From contig CAWHMD010000011.1 of NCBI GenBank assembly GCA_963830385.1, forward strand, positions 81,423-145,422: a stretch of DNA of 64,000 nucleotides, given 5' to 3'. Positions 1 to 7,714 of this stretch are shown here, in pieces. Position 1 is the first letter of the stretch, and the number at the start of each line of letters is the position of its first letter. This DNA comes from Bog-532 sp963830385 (GTDB lineage Bacteria; Actinomycetota; Actinomycetes; Streptosporangiales; Streptosporangiaceae). The notes under the pieces were generated by a model, which was not told where the DNA came from, searched no databases, and saw nothing but the letters and a program-made list of their open reading frames with translations. The position numbers were made by a program, and so were the translations under genes.

Positions 1-241
1 TACGCCAGGGCGGGAAGTCTGCAGGCAGGTACCGCCAGGCGCACCCGGTCCTGTTGAGGTACAAGATCGCGTTCACGATCACCCGACGGGCGTGCACCAG
101 CGGCCTGCCGCGTGGGCACGGGCCGGGCAGCAGCGGCTCGATCAGCGCCCATTCCGCATCGGACAGGTCTGAGGGATACCGCCGGCCAGCCCGGGCTGGC
201 CGCGTAGTGCGGGCACGCGCGAGCCCCGTCTTGTTCGTCAC
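1..241 (-). CDS. IS5-family transposase, N-terminal part (cut by window edge)
   Basis: Reading leftwards from a GTG at 241 there are 80 codons that run off the window. The visible protein contains YPSDLSDAEWALIEPLLP, then a GRP turn, then NAILYLNRTGCAWRYLP. This is the usual N-terminal DUF4096 region of IS5-family transposases, which binds DNA ahead of the DDE catalytic domain. The catalytic triad would lie outside the window, so completeness cannot be judged. The upstream side (242-324) should hold one terminal inverted repeat of the element, but its partner is outside the window and I could not identify it. The GTG start is chosen because no in-frame ATG lies nearby. Confidence 0.8.
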   Translation of the reverse strand, partial: MTNKTGLARARTTRPARAGRRYPSDLSDAEWALIEPLLPGPCPRGRPLVHARRVIVNAILYLNRTGCAWRYLPADFPPWR

Positions 242-324
242 ACATCAGGATCATGGGGCCCACGCTTGGCATATCCACGGACCGCCACGCCGCCCCAGCC
301 GCCGCGACCTACCGGCCGCACGGC

Positions 325-1377
325 TTACCAAACACTCACTAAGCCTCCGGCGCTGGCACCGGTTTCCGTCCAGTTCACCGCGATCCGCCGGCTCACCCCG
401 GGCAGCGGCAGCGATTCCGCCTCCGCCCCGGCCGCGTCCCGCTCGGCCGCCGTCAGCGCCCGCCACGGCTGCACGGTGACCACGTGGCCGGCCCGCCGCC
501 AGGTCCCGGCGATCTCGCCTGCCACCAGCAACGCCCCCGGCCAGACCCGCGGCGTCCACAGCGCATCCCGCTGATCCTCGTCAGGGACCAGCAGCGCCCG
601 ATCGTCACCTTGCAGGAGGAAAAAGGCGTCACCGCTGGGGAGCAGCCGCGCGGCTGCGGGCACCTTCGGCCCGGCCCGGAAGGCCGCCTCATCCTCAGCC
701 AGGATCCACCCCTCACCAACCGGGGTCTGGACCGGCACCAGCGACTCGCCCAGCCCGGCGAAGGCCGCGACCCCGGCCCGCGGCCCGATCCCCGCCCACT
801 GCCCGAACCCCAGTGCCGTGGCCGGGCCATAGATGTGCAGGTAACGGCGCGCCAGCTCCGCCCGGGCATCCCCGGGGGAAGTCTCCGGGGGCGGCACTGT
901 CCACACCACCGGCTGCCGCGCCCCCTCCCAGCGGATCAGCACGGTCCCGGTCGCGGCCGCGTACCGGAGGGCATTGTGGTGGACGCCGAGCGCCCGGCCC
1001 GCCTCCGCGTACGGCATCCGCGCGTCCCCCAGCGCCGCCCGCAGCCGCCCGGCCAGGTCCTCCGCCCGCTTCCGGCCCTTGGCGTCGTCGGGCAGCGTCC
1101 CCAGCGAGAACACCGCCAGGTCGCACGCCGCCACCACGAACACGTTGAACCGCGGGCCCCACAGCTGCACCAGCGCAGGATCTTCCCAGCTGGACGGCTC
1201 GCGGCCCGCCACCCGGGCGTGGATCGACAGCAGCGCGGCCCGCGGCATACTGTCCTGCAGCCCGGCCCAGGCCGCCCGGCGCAGCGAACCGGGCCCGGGT
1301 GCCAGCCGCTCGTCGAGTGCGCCCGCGTGCCGCCGGAACGCCAGGATCTGCTCCCGCGTCAGGTCCAGCCTCGTCAC
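325..1377 (-). CDS. Winged-helix DNA-binding protein, AlkZ/HTH_42 family
   Basis: A 350-residue protein starting at GTG 1377. The N-terminal GLQDSMPRAALLSIHARV and the C-terminal DALWTPRVWPGALLVAGE blocks are hallmarks of the HTH_42 family (PF06224). That family includes the AlkZ and YcaQ DNA glycosylases that act on alkylated bases or interstrand crosslinks. The family's catalytic motif is a Q-x-Q/D near the N-terminus, and here the matching place reads LQDS. Full family length is about 350-400 residues, so the gene looks intact. It lies 4 bases downstream of a decayed luciferase-like oxidoreductase gene and was probably co-transcribed with it. Glycosylase activity is inferred from family membership only, since many members are uncharacterised. 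Confidence 0.8.
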   Translation of the reverse strand: MTRLDLTREQILAFRRHAGALDERLAPGPGSLRRAAWAGLQDSMPRAALLSIHARVAGREPSSWEDPALVQLWGPRFNVFVVAACDLAVFSLGTLPDDAKGRKRAEDLAGRLRAALGDARMPYAEAGRALGVHHNALRYAAATGTVLIRWEGARQPVVWTVPPPETSPGDARAELARRYLHIYGPATALGFGQWAGIGPRAGVAAFAGLGESLVPVQTPVGEGWILAEDEAAFRAGPKVPAAARLLPSGDAFFLLQGDDRALLVPDEDQRDALWTPRVWPGALLVAGEIAGTWRRAGHVVTVQPWRALTAAERDAAGAEAESLPLPGVSRRIAVNWTETGASAGGLVSVW

Positions 1378-1381
1378 CGCG

Positions 1382-2102
1382 TCAAACTACCTCGCCTTCG
1401 ATCACCGCGGCCGCATCCGGCACCGTCCGCCCCGCGAACGCCGGACGCCCGCCGTACGGGTCCGCACCCGACCACAGCGTGGTCTTTACCTCCCGGCGGA
1501 CCACCGGCAGCACCTCGGTCGCCAGCCGTTCCAGCATGTCGAGCTGCTGCTCGTGCGGGATCATGGTGGGCAGGCTGAACGACTGCAGGTCGTGGCCGAA
1601 CGCCTGGTGGAAGTACATGATCTTGTCGACGATCTGCTGCGGGCTGCCGACCAGGGCCGGGCCCTCGGCGATCGCGTGGTCGATGTCGCGGAACACCATC
1701 TCGTTGCCGGGCGTGTGATTGCCGGGCCGGTTGAAGAACGCCACCATCTGCTCGTAGACCGGCCCGTAGCGCTCCCGCGCCTGCTGGGTGGTGTCGGCCA
1801 GGAACAGGAAGCCCGAGCCGGCCGCCACGTAGCCGTAGCGCGGGTCGTGGCCGTGGCGCGCGTACTCGGCCCGGTAATGGTCGATCAGCACCTGGTAGTT
1901 CGCGCGCGGCTGGATCGCGTTGGCGCTGAACAGCGGGTCGCCCCACGTCGCCGCCAGCTCGGCCGAGGTCAGCGTGGTGGCCGAGCCGCTCGGCCTGCCG
2001 GGCCGCGGCCACCGCCTGCTCGAGCCGGTCGGCGGTGCTGACCAGGCGGCCGGTCACCGGGTTCTCGATGTTCGGCAAAATGTCCAGCAGCTGGAACCTC
2101 AT
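1382..2102 (-). pseudogene. LLM-class flavin-dependent oxidoreductase, internal deletion plus frameshift
   Basis: The first 40 codons from ATG 2102 (MRFQLLDILPNIENPVTGRL onward, to RQAERLG) are a normal start of a luciferase-like F420/FMN monooxygenase. The frame then shifts. The remaining C-terminal part, TTLTSAELAATWGDPLFSANA to the TGA at 1382, is in another frame and contains the family block FRDIDHAIAEGPALVGSPQQ. About 120 residues between the two parts are missing compared with the usual 340-360 residues, including much of the flavin-binding barrel. The junction near 1988 sits on a short CGGCTCGGC-type sequence that would occur at both deletion endpoints, which suggests microhomology-mediated loss. 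The product should be non-functional. Confidence 0.8.
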
Positions 2103-2240
2103 GCAGTGATTGTCTATCTTTCCGGCCGAAATACTGAAAACGTCCCGGCGATGGGGGCGGCCGGCAACCTGGCGACCTGAACCTGGTCAAAACGCCGTAA
2201 CTGGGGTAAGGGTCAGGCGGATGAATGCTGGGGAGGCCTG

Positions 2241-3173
2241 ATGAGCGAGGCACAGCAGTTGACACCGGCCGGGACGCTCGACTATGGCAGCGCCCGTCCA
2301 GCCGAGCTGAGCGCCCAGATTGGCATGGTGGCGCAGCGCCAGGAGGAACTGGCGCTGGTCGTGCAGCGGCTGAACGGCTCGGTAGCCGGCTTCGACCAGC
2401 TGCGGGCGTACGTCGAGCAGATGGGTGAAATCCTGGCCGACCTGGCCAGGGAAGTGACGGCTATCGACCCGGTGACCGTGCGGCGCCGCCTGGATGGCCT
2501 GGCCGAAACCATGGGTGAAGTCGACGTCCTGCGGGCCGAGGTCGCGGCCGTTGCGCAGGTTGGCGCCGAAGCGGCCGCGGCCCAGGCTCCCGGGACCGCT
2601 GCCCAGGCTCCCGGGACCGCGGCCCAGGCTCCCGGGACCGCGGCCCAGGCCCCCGGGGCCGCGGCCTGGCTGCCCGACCTGGCCACTGGGGACGCTCGCT
2701 CGCGAGCCCTGCAGAATCTGGGCGCCTGGGTCGACGAGGTGCTGCGGGTGCGGCACCCGGAGATGTACGACCGGCTGGGCGCCTGCTGGTTCCTCCACCC
2801 GGACGTTCTGGATGAGATGACGGCGCTGCGGGCGGCCTGGTTCGCCGCCTACCGGGACCCGGCCGCACCGGCCACGGCCGCCATCGAGTGGCACGACCGG
2901 TGGCTGCCCGGCGCGATGCGCCGGTGCCGCACCGCGATCCGGAGGCGGGGCTGCAAGGGGCGGCACGAAAGGGAGCTGGCCGTCTCCGCCCCGCTGCTGG
3001 ATCGCCAGGATTTCCGCAACTTCGTCCGGCTCAGTTCCGGGCCGGACGTGCTGGTACCGGAGGCGGCGGCCGTGGCCAGCCCGGCCGAGCCCCCGTGGGA
3101 GCCGGCGGCTGAACCGGCGGCTGGACCGCCCCCGCTGGGCCCGGGCGCTGTCCCTGACCCGCGGCCGGAGTGA
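2241..3173 (+). CDS. DUF4913-like hypothetical protein with coiled coil and Ala/Pro repeats
   Basis: A 310-residue soluble protein. Residues about 20-105 are heptad-rich and predicted to be coiled coil (AQIGMVAQRQEELALVVQRL and following). They are followed by four AQAPGTA repeats encoded by a 21-bp tandem repeat. Residues about 155-240 hold a conserved block with CWFLHPDVLDEMTALRAAW and EWHDRWLPGAMRR, which resembles DUF4913, a domain common on actinobacterial conjugative or integrated elements. The tail is Pro/Ala-rich. No catalytic residues or membrane segments are evident. The neighbouring genes are not plasmid-like, so a mobile origin is only a suggestion. It converges with the ABC transporter gene, whose stop is 19 bases away. 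Confidence 0.6.
   Translation: MSEAQQLTPAGTLDYGSARPAELSAQIGMVAQRQEELALVVQRLNGSVAGFDQLRAYVEQMGEILADLAREVTAIDPVTVRRRLDGLAETMGEVDVLRAEVAAVAQVGAEAAAAQAPGTAAQAPGTAAQAPGTAAQAPGAAAWLPDLATGDARSRALQNLGAWVDEVLRVRHPEMYDRLGACWFLHPDVLDEMTALRAAWFAAYRDPAAPATAAIEWHDRWLPGAMRRCRTAIRRRGCKGRHERELAVSAPLLDRQDFRNFVRLSSGPDVLVPEAAAVASPAEPPWEPAAEPAAGPPPLGPGAVPDPRPE
2580..2663 (+). repeat. Four tandem 21-bp repeats inside the DUF4913 gene
   Basis: The unit GCCCAGGCTCCCGGGACCGCG is present three times almost exactly (copies at 2580, 2601 and 2622) and a fourth time with changes (2643). It encodes AQAPGTA in frame. Because the unit length is a multiple of three, copy-number change would lengthen or shorten the linker without breaking the gene. 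Confidence 0.9.
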
Positions 3174-3191
3174 CGGCGCGGCGGGCCCCGG

Positions 3192-6100
3192 TTACCGGGC
3201 CCCGGTGGTGGCGGTCTCGAACGACTTCCACATGGTGGCGTAACGGCCGCCCGCGGCCAGCAGCTGGTCGTGGCCGCCGGTCTCCACGATCTGGCCCCGG
3301 TCGAGCACCACGATCGTGTCGGCCGCCCGGGCCGTCTGCAGCCGGTGGGCGATGATGATCGTCGTCCGGCCGCGGGAGACCTGCGCCATGGCCGCGTTGA
3401 CCCGCGCTTCGGTCATCAGGTCGAGGCTGGAGGTGGCCTCGTCGAGCAGCAGGATGGCCGGGTCGACCAGCTGCGCCCGGGCCAGCGCGAGCAGCTGGCG
3501 CTGCCCGGCCGACAGTGACTTGCCCCGCTCGGCCAGCTGGTGCAGGTAGCCGCCGGGCAGCGCGGCCACGAACTCGTGCGCCCCGACCGCGTGGGCGGCC
3601 GCCTCCACCTCCGCATCGGAGGCGCCCGGCCGCCCGTAGGCGATGTTGTCCCGGACCGACCCGGTGAACAGGAAGCTCTCCTGCGGCACGTAACCGAGCT
3701 GAGCCCGGAAACCCTGAATATCCAGCCGCCGCACGTCGTTCCCGTCGACCGTCACCGTGCCCGAGCCCACGTCGTAGAACCGGGCCAGCAGCTTAACCAG
3801 GGTCGACTTGCCCGCCCCGGTCTCACCGACCAGGGCCACGGTCGCCCCCGGCGCGATGTGCAGGTCGATGCCGCGCAGCGCCTCCGGCGGTTTGGCCAGG
3901 GCCGGGCCGCCGGGGGCGGGCAGCCGCGCGTCCTTGGGCCCGCGCCGGGCCTGGCCCGGCTGTTCCCGGGCCGGTTTGGGATAGGCGAAGTGGACCCCGG
4001 TGAAACGGACGTCGCCGGCCAGCCGGCCCAGCGGCAGCGGGTCCACGGGATTGGGCGTCAGCGTCGGCGTCCGCATCAGCTCGCCGATCCGGGCCACCGA
4101 GATCGTCGTCTGCTGCCAGGAGTCGAACACCTGCGACAGCTGCTGGATGGGGGTGAAGAACAGGTCGATGTAGAGCACGAACGCGATCAGCGCGCCGGTC
4201 GTGAGCTGGCCCTGGTGAATCATGGCGGCGCCCACGCCGAGCACGATCACGCTGGCGATCCCGGACAGGAACTGCACCCAGGGGAAGTAGACGGCCACCA
4301 GCCGCTGGGCCGCCACCCGGGAGTCCAGGTAGGCGCGCCCGAGCCGGCGGAACCGGCGGTCGGTCAGGTCCTCGTGCACGAACGCCTGCGACTCACGCAC
4401 GCCCGACAGGCTCTCCTGGAAGTCGGCGTTGACGATCGCGATGCGGTCGCGGGCCTGATTGTAGAGCACCACCGCCCGGCGGCGGAAGGCGACCGTGGAG
4501 ATCGCCAGCGGCACCGCCACGCTCAGCGTGCACAGCCCCAGCTCGAGGTTGATGGCCAGCAGGGCGGCGCCCACCCCGACGAAGGTGACCAGCGACACCA
4601 GGGCCGACAGGGCGCCGTTCTCGATCAGCGACTCGAACTGGTCGACGTCGGTCGTCATGCGGGTCATGATCTTGCCCGCCATCTCGCTCTCGTAGTAGTC
4701 GAGCGACAACCGCTGCAGCTGAGCCCAGATCCGGATGCGCAGCGACAGCATGATCCGCTGGGCGGCCCGGCCGGTCACGAACGTCTCGCCGATCTCGTCG
4801 GCCATGTCGGCCAGGGTCACCGCCAGGTAGATGCCGGAGGCCGCGAACAGCACCGATTCCGAGCCGGTGCGGACCCCGCCGTCGACGCCCCACTTGACCA
4901 GCAGCGGCCCCAGCAGCGCGGCCAGCGCGTCCAGCACCACCAGCACCAGGCCGGCCCCCAGCGGCCGCCGGAACTCCAGCAGCAGCCGCCGCAGGCTGAA
5001 CCTCGGGTCCGGCCGCGACTCGGCCGGGAGGTCGATGCCGGCCACGTCGGTCACCGGCGGCAGCGCCGCCACCTGGGCCAGGAACTCCGGCGTGGGCGCC
5101 AGGTTGGCCCGCCAGTTGCTGCCGCCGCCCAGGCCCATGCCCAGGCTGGGGGCGCCGAACCCGCCCCATGCCGGAACCCGCTGCCCCCCAGCCCCGGCCC
5201 CGTTACTGGTGGCACTGCTGCCACCCTCGCCGCGGGCCCAGGCGTCCGCGGTGATGGTCCCGTCGCCGATCGCGGCCAGCGCCTCGATCCGGTCCCCGAC
5301 CGCGGCCGCGGCCTGCTCCTCCAGGCCGGTGAGCAGGTTCCGGTACAGCTCGCTGCGCTCCATCAGCGCCTCGTGGGTGCCCTGGTCGGCCACCCGGCCG
5401 TGGTCCATGACCACGATCCGGTCGGCCAGGTGCAGCGTCGACCGGCGGTGGGCGATGAGGATGGCCGTCCGTCCCGCCATCAATTCCCGCAGCGACCCGT
5501 GGATGGCCTCTTCCGTGGTGGCGTCGACCGCGCTGGTGGCGTCGTCGAGCACGAGGATGGCCGGGTCGTACAGCAGCGCCCGGGCCAGCGCGACCCGCTG
5601 CCGCTGGCCGCCCGACAGGCTGAGGCCGCGTTCCCCGACGGTGGTGTCGTAGCCGTGCGGGAGCTGCTCGATGAACTCGTGCGCGCCGGCCGCCCGGGCC
5701 GCCGCCTCGACCTCCTCGAAGGACGCGTCCGGCCGTGCGTAGGCGATGTTGTCGCGGACCGACTCCGAAAACAGGAAGCTGTCCTCGAACGCCATCCCGA
5801 CCTGGCGGCGCAGCGAGGCCAGCGTCAGGTCGCGCACGTCGTGCCCGTCCACCAGCACCGCCCCGGCCTGCGGCTCGTGGAAGCGGGAGAGCAGCAGCGC
5901 CGCCGTCGACTTGCCGCAGCCGCTCGGCCCGATCAGCGCGACCCGCTCGCCCGCGCCCACGGCCAGCTCGAAACCGTCGAGAACGGGCTCGTCCTCGTCG
6001 TAGCCGAAGGAAACACCGGAAAAGGTGACCTCGCCCCGGGCCCGGCCCAGGTCCTGCGCGCCCGGGTGGTCGGCGATGGCCGGCGGCAGGTCCAGCAGCT

Positions 6101-7070
6101 GGAAGATGCGCTCCACCCCGGCCCGCGCCTGCTGGGCCACGGTGATGATGTTGGCCAGCCGCTGCGCGGGGGAGACCAGCTGCGCCATGTAGGTGGAAAA
6201 GGCCAGGAACGTGCCCAGGCTGATCTGATGGTGCAGGGCCATCCAGCCGCCCAGCGCCAGCACCGTGACCTGGCCCAGGGCCGGCATCGCCTGCAGCACC
6301 GGCTGGAAGCGCGCCTGCAGCCGTACCTCCCGGACCTGGGAGCCGTACAGCACCTGGGCGGCGTCGGTCACCCGCTGCAGCTCCCGCAGCTCCTGGCCGA
6401 ACGCCTTCACCACCCGGACGCCGTTCAGGCACTCGTCGACCATCTGGACGACGTCGCCCTCCCGCTGCTGGGCGTCCCAGCTGGCCGGGAACACCCGGGT
6501 CCGCATCCGGTAGGACAGGAACGTCACCACCGGGACCACCACCAGGCCGGCGACCGCCAGCAGCGGCGACAGCCACAGCATGACCACGAGCGACAGGAGG
6601 ACCAGCAGCAGGTTGCTGCTCATGATCGGCAGGTAGTTGAGCATGCCCTGCACCAGGGTCGAGTCCGAGCTCGCCCGGCCGACCAGCTGACCGGTCGGCA
6701 TCGCGTTCAGGGCCTGGGTGTCCATGAGCTGCAGATGGTCGTGCATAGCGTTGCGCAGGTCGTACTGGACTCCCAGCGCCACCTGCCCGCCCCGGTACCG
6801 GCGCAGGTAGGACGCACCGAACCCGAGCAGCGAGAGCAGCACCATCAGCAGCAGCCAGGGCCACAGGGCCGAGGTGTGGCTGACGATCACCCCGTCCACG
6901 ATCTGCCGTTCGGCCAGCGGGATCGCGGTCTGGCAGAGCCCGCCGACGGCCGCGCCGATCAGCGACAGGCCCAGCTCGCGCCGGTGCCGGTCGACGTAGC
7001 CCCACAGCCGGCGCGTCCAGCCGGACCGCCCGGCCCGGCTGGCTGAGACGCCGCCGGGGGAGAGGATCAC
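3192..7070 (-). CDS. Fused double ABC exporter (two membrane and two ATPase domains in one chain)
   Basis: A 1292-residue protein from GTG 7068-7070. It contains two complete type-I exporter halves. The first has membrane helices at about 30-320, Walker A GPSGCGKST near residue 385 and signature LSGGQ near 485. After a Gly-rich linker (about 590-680) the second has membrane helices, Walker A GETGAGKST near 1085 and signature LSAGQ (a Gly-to-Ala variant) near 1185. Most bacterial relatives are two separate half-transporter genes, so the single-chain form is notable. The start overlaps the MarR stop by GTGA, indicating translational coupling. A drug or metabolite export role controlled by the MarR protein is likely; the substrate is unknown. 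Confidence 0.93.
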   Translation of the reverse strand: MILSPGGVSASRAGRSGWTRRLWGYVDRHRRELGLSLIGAAVGGLCQTAIPLAERQIVDGVIVSHTSALWPWLLLMVLLSLLGFGASYLRRYRGGQVALGVQYDLRNAMHDHLQLMDTQALNAMPTGQLVGRASSDSTLVQGMLNYLPIMSSNLLLVLLSLVVMLWLSPLLAVAGLVVVPVVTFLSYRMRTRVFPASWDAQQREGDVVQMVDECLNGVRVVKAFGQELRELQRVTDAAQVLYGSQVREVRLQARFQPVLQAMPALGQVTVLALGGWMALHHQISLGTFLAFSTYMAQLVSPAQRLANIITVAQQARAGVERIFQLLDLPPAIADHPGAQDLGRARGEVTFSGVSFGYDEDEPVLDGFELAVGAGERVALIGPSGCGKSTAALLLSRFHEPQAGAVLVDGHDVRDLTLASLRRQVGMAFEDSFLFSESVRDNIAYARPDASFEEVEAAARAAGAHEFIEQLPHGYDTTVGERGLSLSGGQRQRVALARALLYDPAILVLDDATSAVDATTEEAIHGSLRELMAGRTAILIAHRRSTLHLADRIVVMDHGRVADQGTHEALMERSELYRNLLTGLEEQAAAAVGDRIEALAAIGDGTITADAWARGEGGSSATSNGAGAGGQRVPAWGGFGAPSLGMGLGGGSNWRANLAPTPEFLAQVAALPPVTDVAGIDLPAESRPDPRFSLRRLLLEFRRPLGAGLVLVVLDALAALLGPLLVKWGVDGGVRTGSESVLFAASGIYLAVTLADMADEIGETFVTGRAAQRIMLSLRIRIWAQLQRLSLDYYESEMAGKIMTRMTTDVDQFESLIENGALSALVSLVTFVGVGAALLAINLELGLCTLSVAVPLAISTVAFRRRAVVLYNQARDRIAIVNADFQESLSGVRESQAFVHEDLTDRRFRRLGRAYLDSRVAAQRLVAVYFPWVQFLSGIASVIVLGVGAAMIHQGQLTTGALIAFVLYIDLFFTPIQQLSQVFDSWQQTTISVARIGELMRTPTLTPNPVDPLPLGRLAGDVRFTGVHFAYPKPAREQPGQARRGPKDARLPAPGGPALAKPPEALRGIDLHIAPGATVALVGETGAGKSTLVKLLARFYDVGSGTVTVDGNDVRRLDIQGFRAQLGYVPQESFLFTGSVRDNIAYGRPGASDAEVEAAAHAVGAHEFVAALPGGYLHQLAERGKSLSAGQRQLLALARAQLVDPAILLLDEATSSLDLMTEARVNAAMAQVSRGRTTIIIAHRLQTARAADTIVVLDRGQIVETGGHDQLLAAGGRYATMWKSFETATTGAR

Positions 7071-7558
7071 TTGCCGTCCCCGGGCCGCTGGCCGTCCCCG
7101 GGCTGTTTGGCCGCCGCGCGCCGGGCCCAGCGCTCGGCCCGCCGTTCGTCGACCGCCCGGCCCAGCCAGGCCAGCGATTCGAGCAGCTGGTCACCGTCCG
7201 GGGTGCGGCGGCAGAGGTCGCGGATGCGTTCGGTCATCTCGGCTTCGACGCGGGCCAGCACCTGCTCGCCGTCCGCGGTCAGCCGCAACGTGACGGCCCG
7301 GTGGTCCTCGTCGGCCTCGGACCGGCTCAGCAGGCCCCGCTCGCACAGCGACTCGACTGCGGCGCTGACCGCCGGCTTGCCCAGCGCCAGCCGGGCGGCC
7401 ACCTGCGACGCCCGTTCCTGCCCCGACGCGACGGCCGACAGCACCCGGTAATGCCCCAGGCTCAGCTCGGCCGACGACCGGTCGAGCACCGACGATGCCC
7501 GCGCCAGCGCCCGCACCGCCTCGAGCTCCGCGTCCGCTCGCTCACCTTCGGTGTCCAC
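7067..7558 (-). CDS. MarR-family transcriptional regulator
   Basis: A 163-residue protein from GTG 7558. The central part has the winged helix typical of MarR: SLGHYRVLSAVASGQERASQ, then ALGKPAVSAAVESLCERGLL as the recognition region, then the wing EADEDHRAVTLRLT. It is the first gene of a two-gene operon with the ABC exporter, which it overlaps by four bases. MarR proteins normally bind a near-palindrome in their own promoter and release on ligand binding. A matching site is present at 7576-7594, just upstream of the start. It is likely a local repressor of the exporter, and possibly also of the divergent MMPL gene. Confidence 0.9.
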   Translation of the reverse strand: MDTEGERADAELEAVRALARASSVLDRSSAELSLGHYRVLSAVASGQERASQVAARLALGKPAVSAAVESLCERGLLSRSEADEDHRAVTLRLTADGEQVLARVEAEMTERIRDLCRRTPDGDQLLESLAWLGRAVDERRAERWARRAAAKQPGDGQRPGDGK

Positions 7559-7575
7559 CCTCGCAACCTACCAAA

Positions 7576-7594
7576 TAGTTCGACCGGTGAACCA
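7576..7594. promoter_or_regulatory. Candidate MarR operator between divergent exporter genes
   Basis: TAGTTCGACCGGTGAACCA is a near-palindrome: GTTC(G)ACC pairs with GGTGAAC around the centre, with one extra base. It lies 18-36 bases upstream of the marR start in the 156-bp divergent region shared with the MMPL gene. The position is right for autorepression. Binding is inferred. Confidence 0.5.
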
Positions 7595-7714
7595 ATTCAG
7601 GTTTTCTGACCCCGCGCACCGCCTGCGGGCCGGGCCAGAAACGCGTTATGCACATGCTCGGGGGTGCGGCATTGTGTGCGATGAGGGAAAGCCATGAGCT
7701 GAAGGGGACAACTC

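Noticed and set aside
2580..2663. CRISPR-like array
   Set aside because: The 21-bp units are contiguous without spacers and lie in frame within a protein gene.
3182..3206. Terminator between the DUF4913 and ABC exporter genes
   Set aside because: The CCCGGT/ACCGGG dyad is short and partly inside the exporter coding end; not strong enough to list as a feature.
3540..7046. Long open frame on the plus strand opposite the fused ABC exporter
   Set aside because: Its translation is Gln/Arg/His/Gly-rich without any domain, and it mirrors the exporter codons; a common artefact in high-GC DNA.
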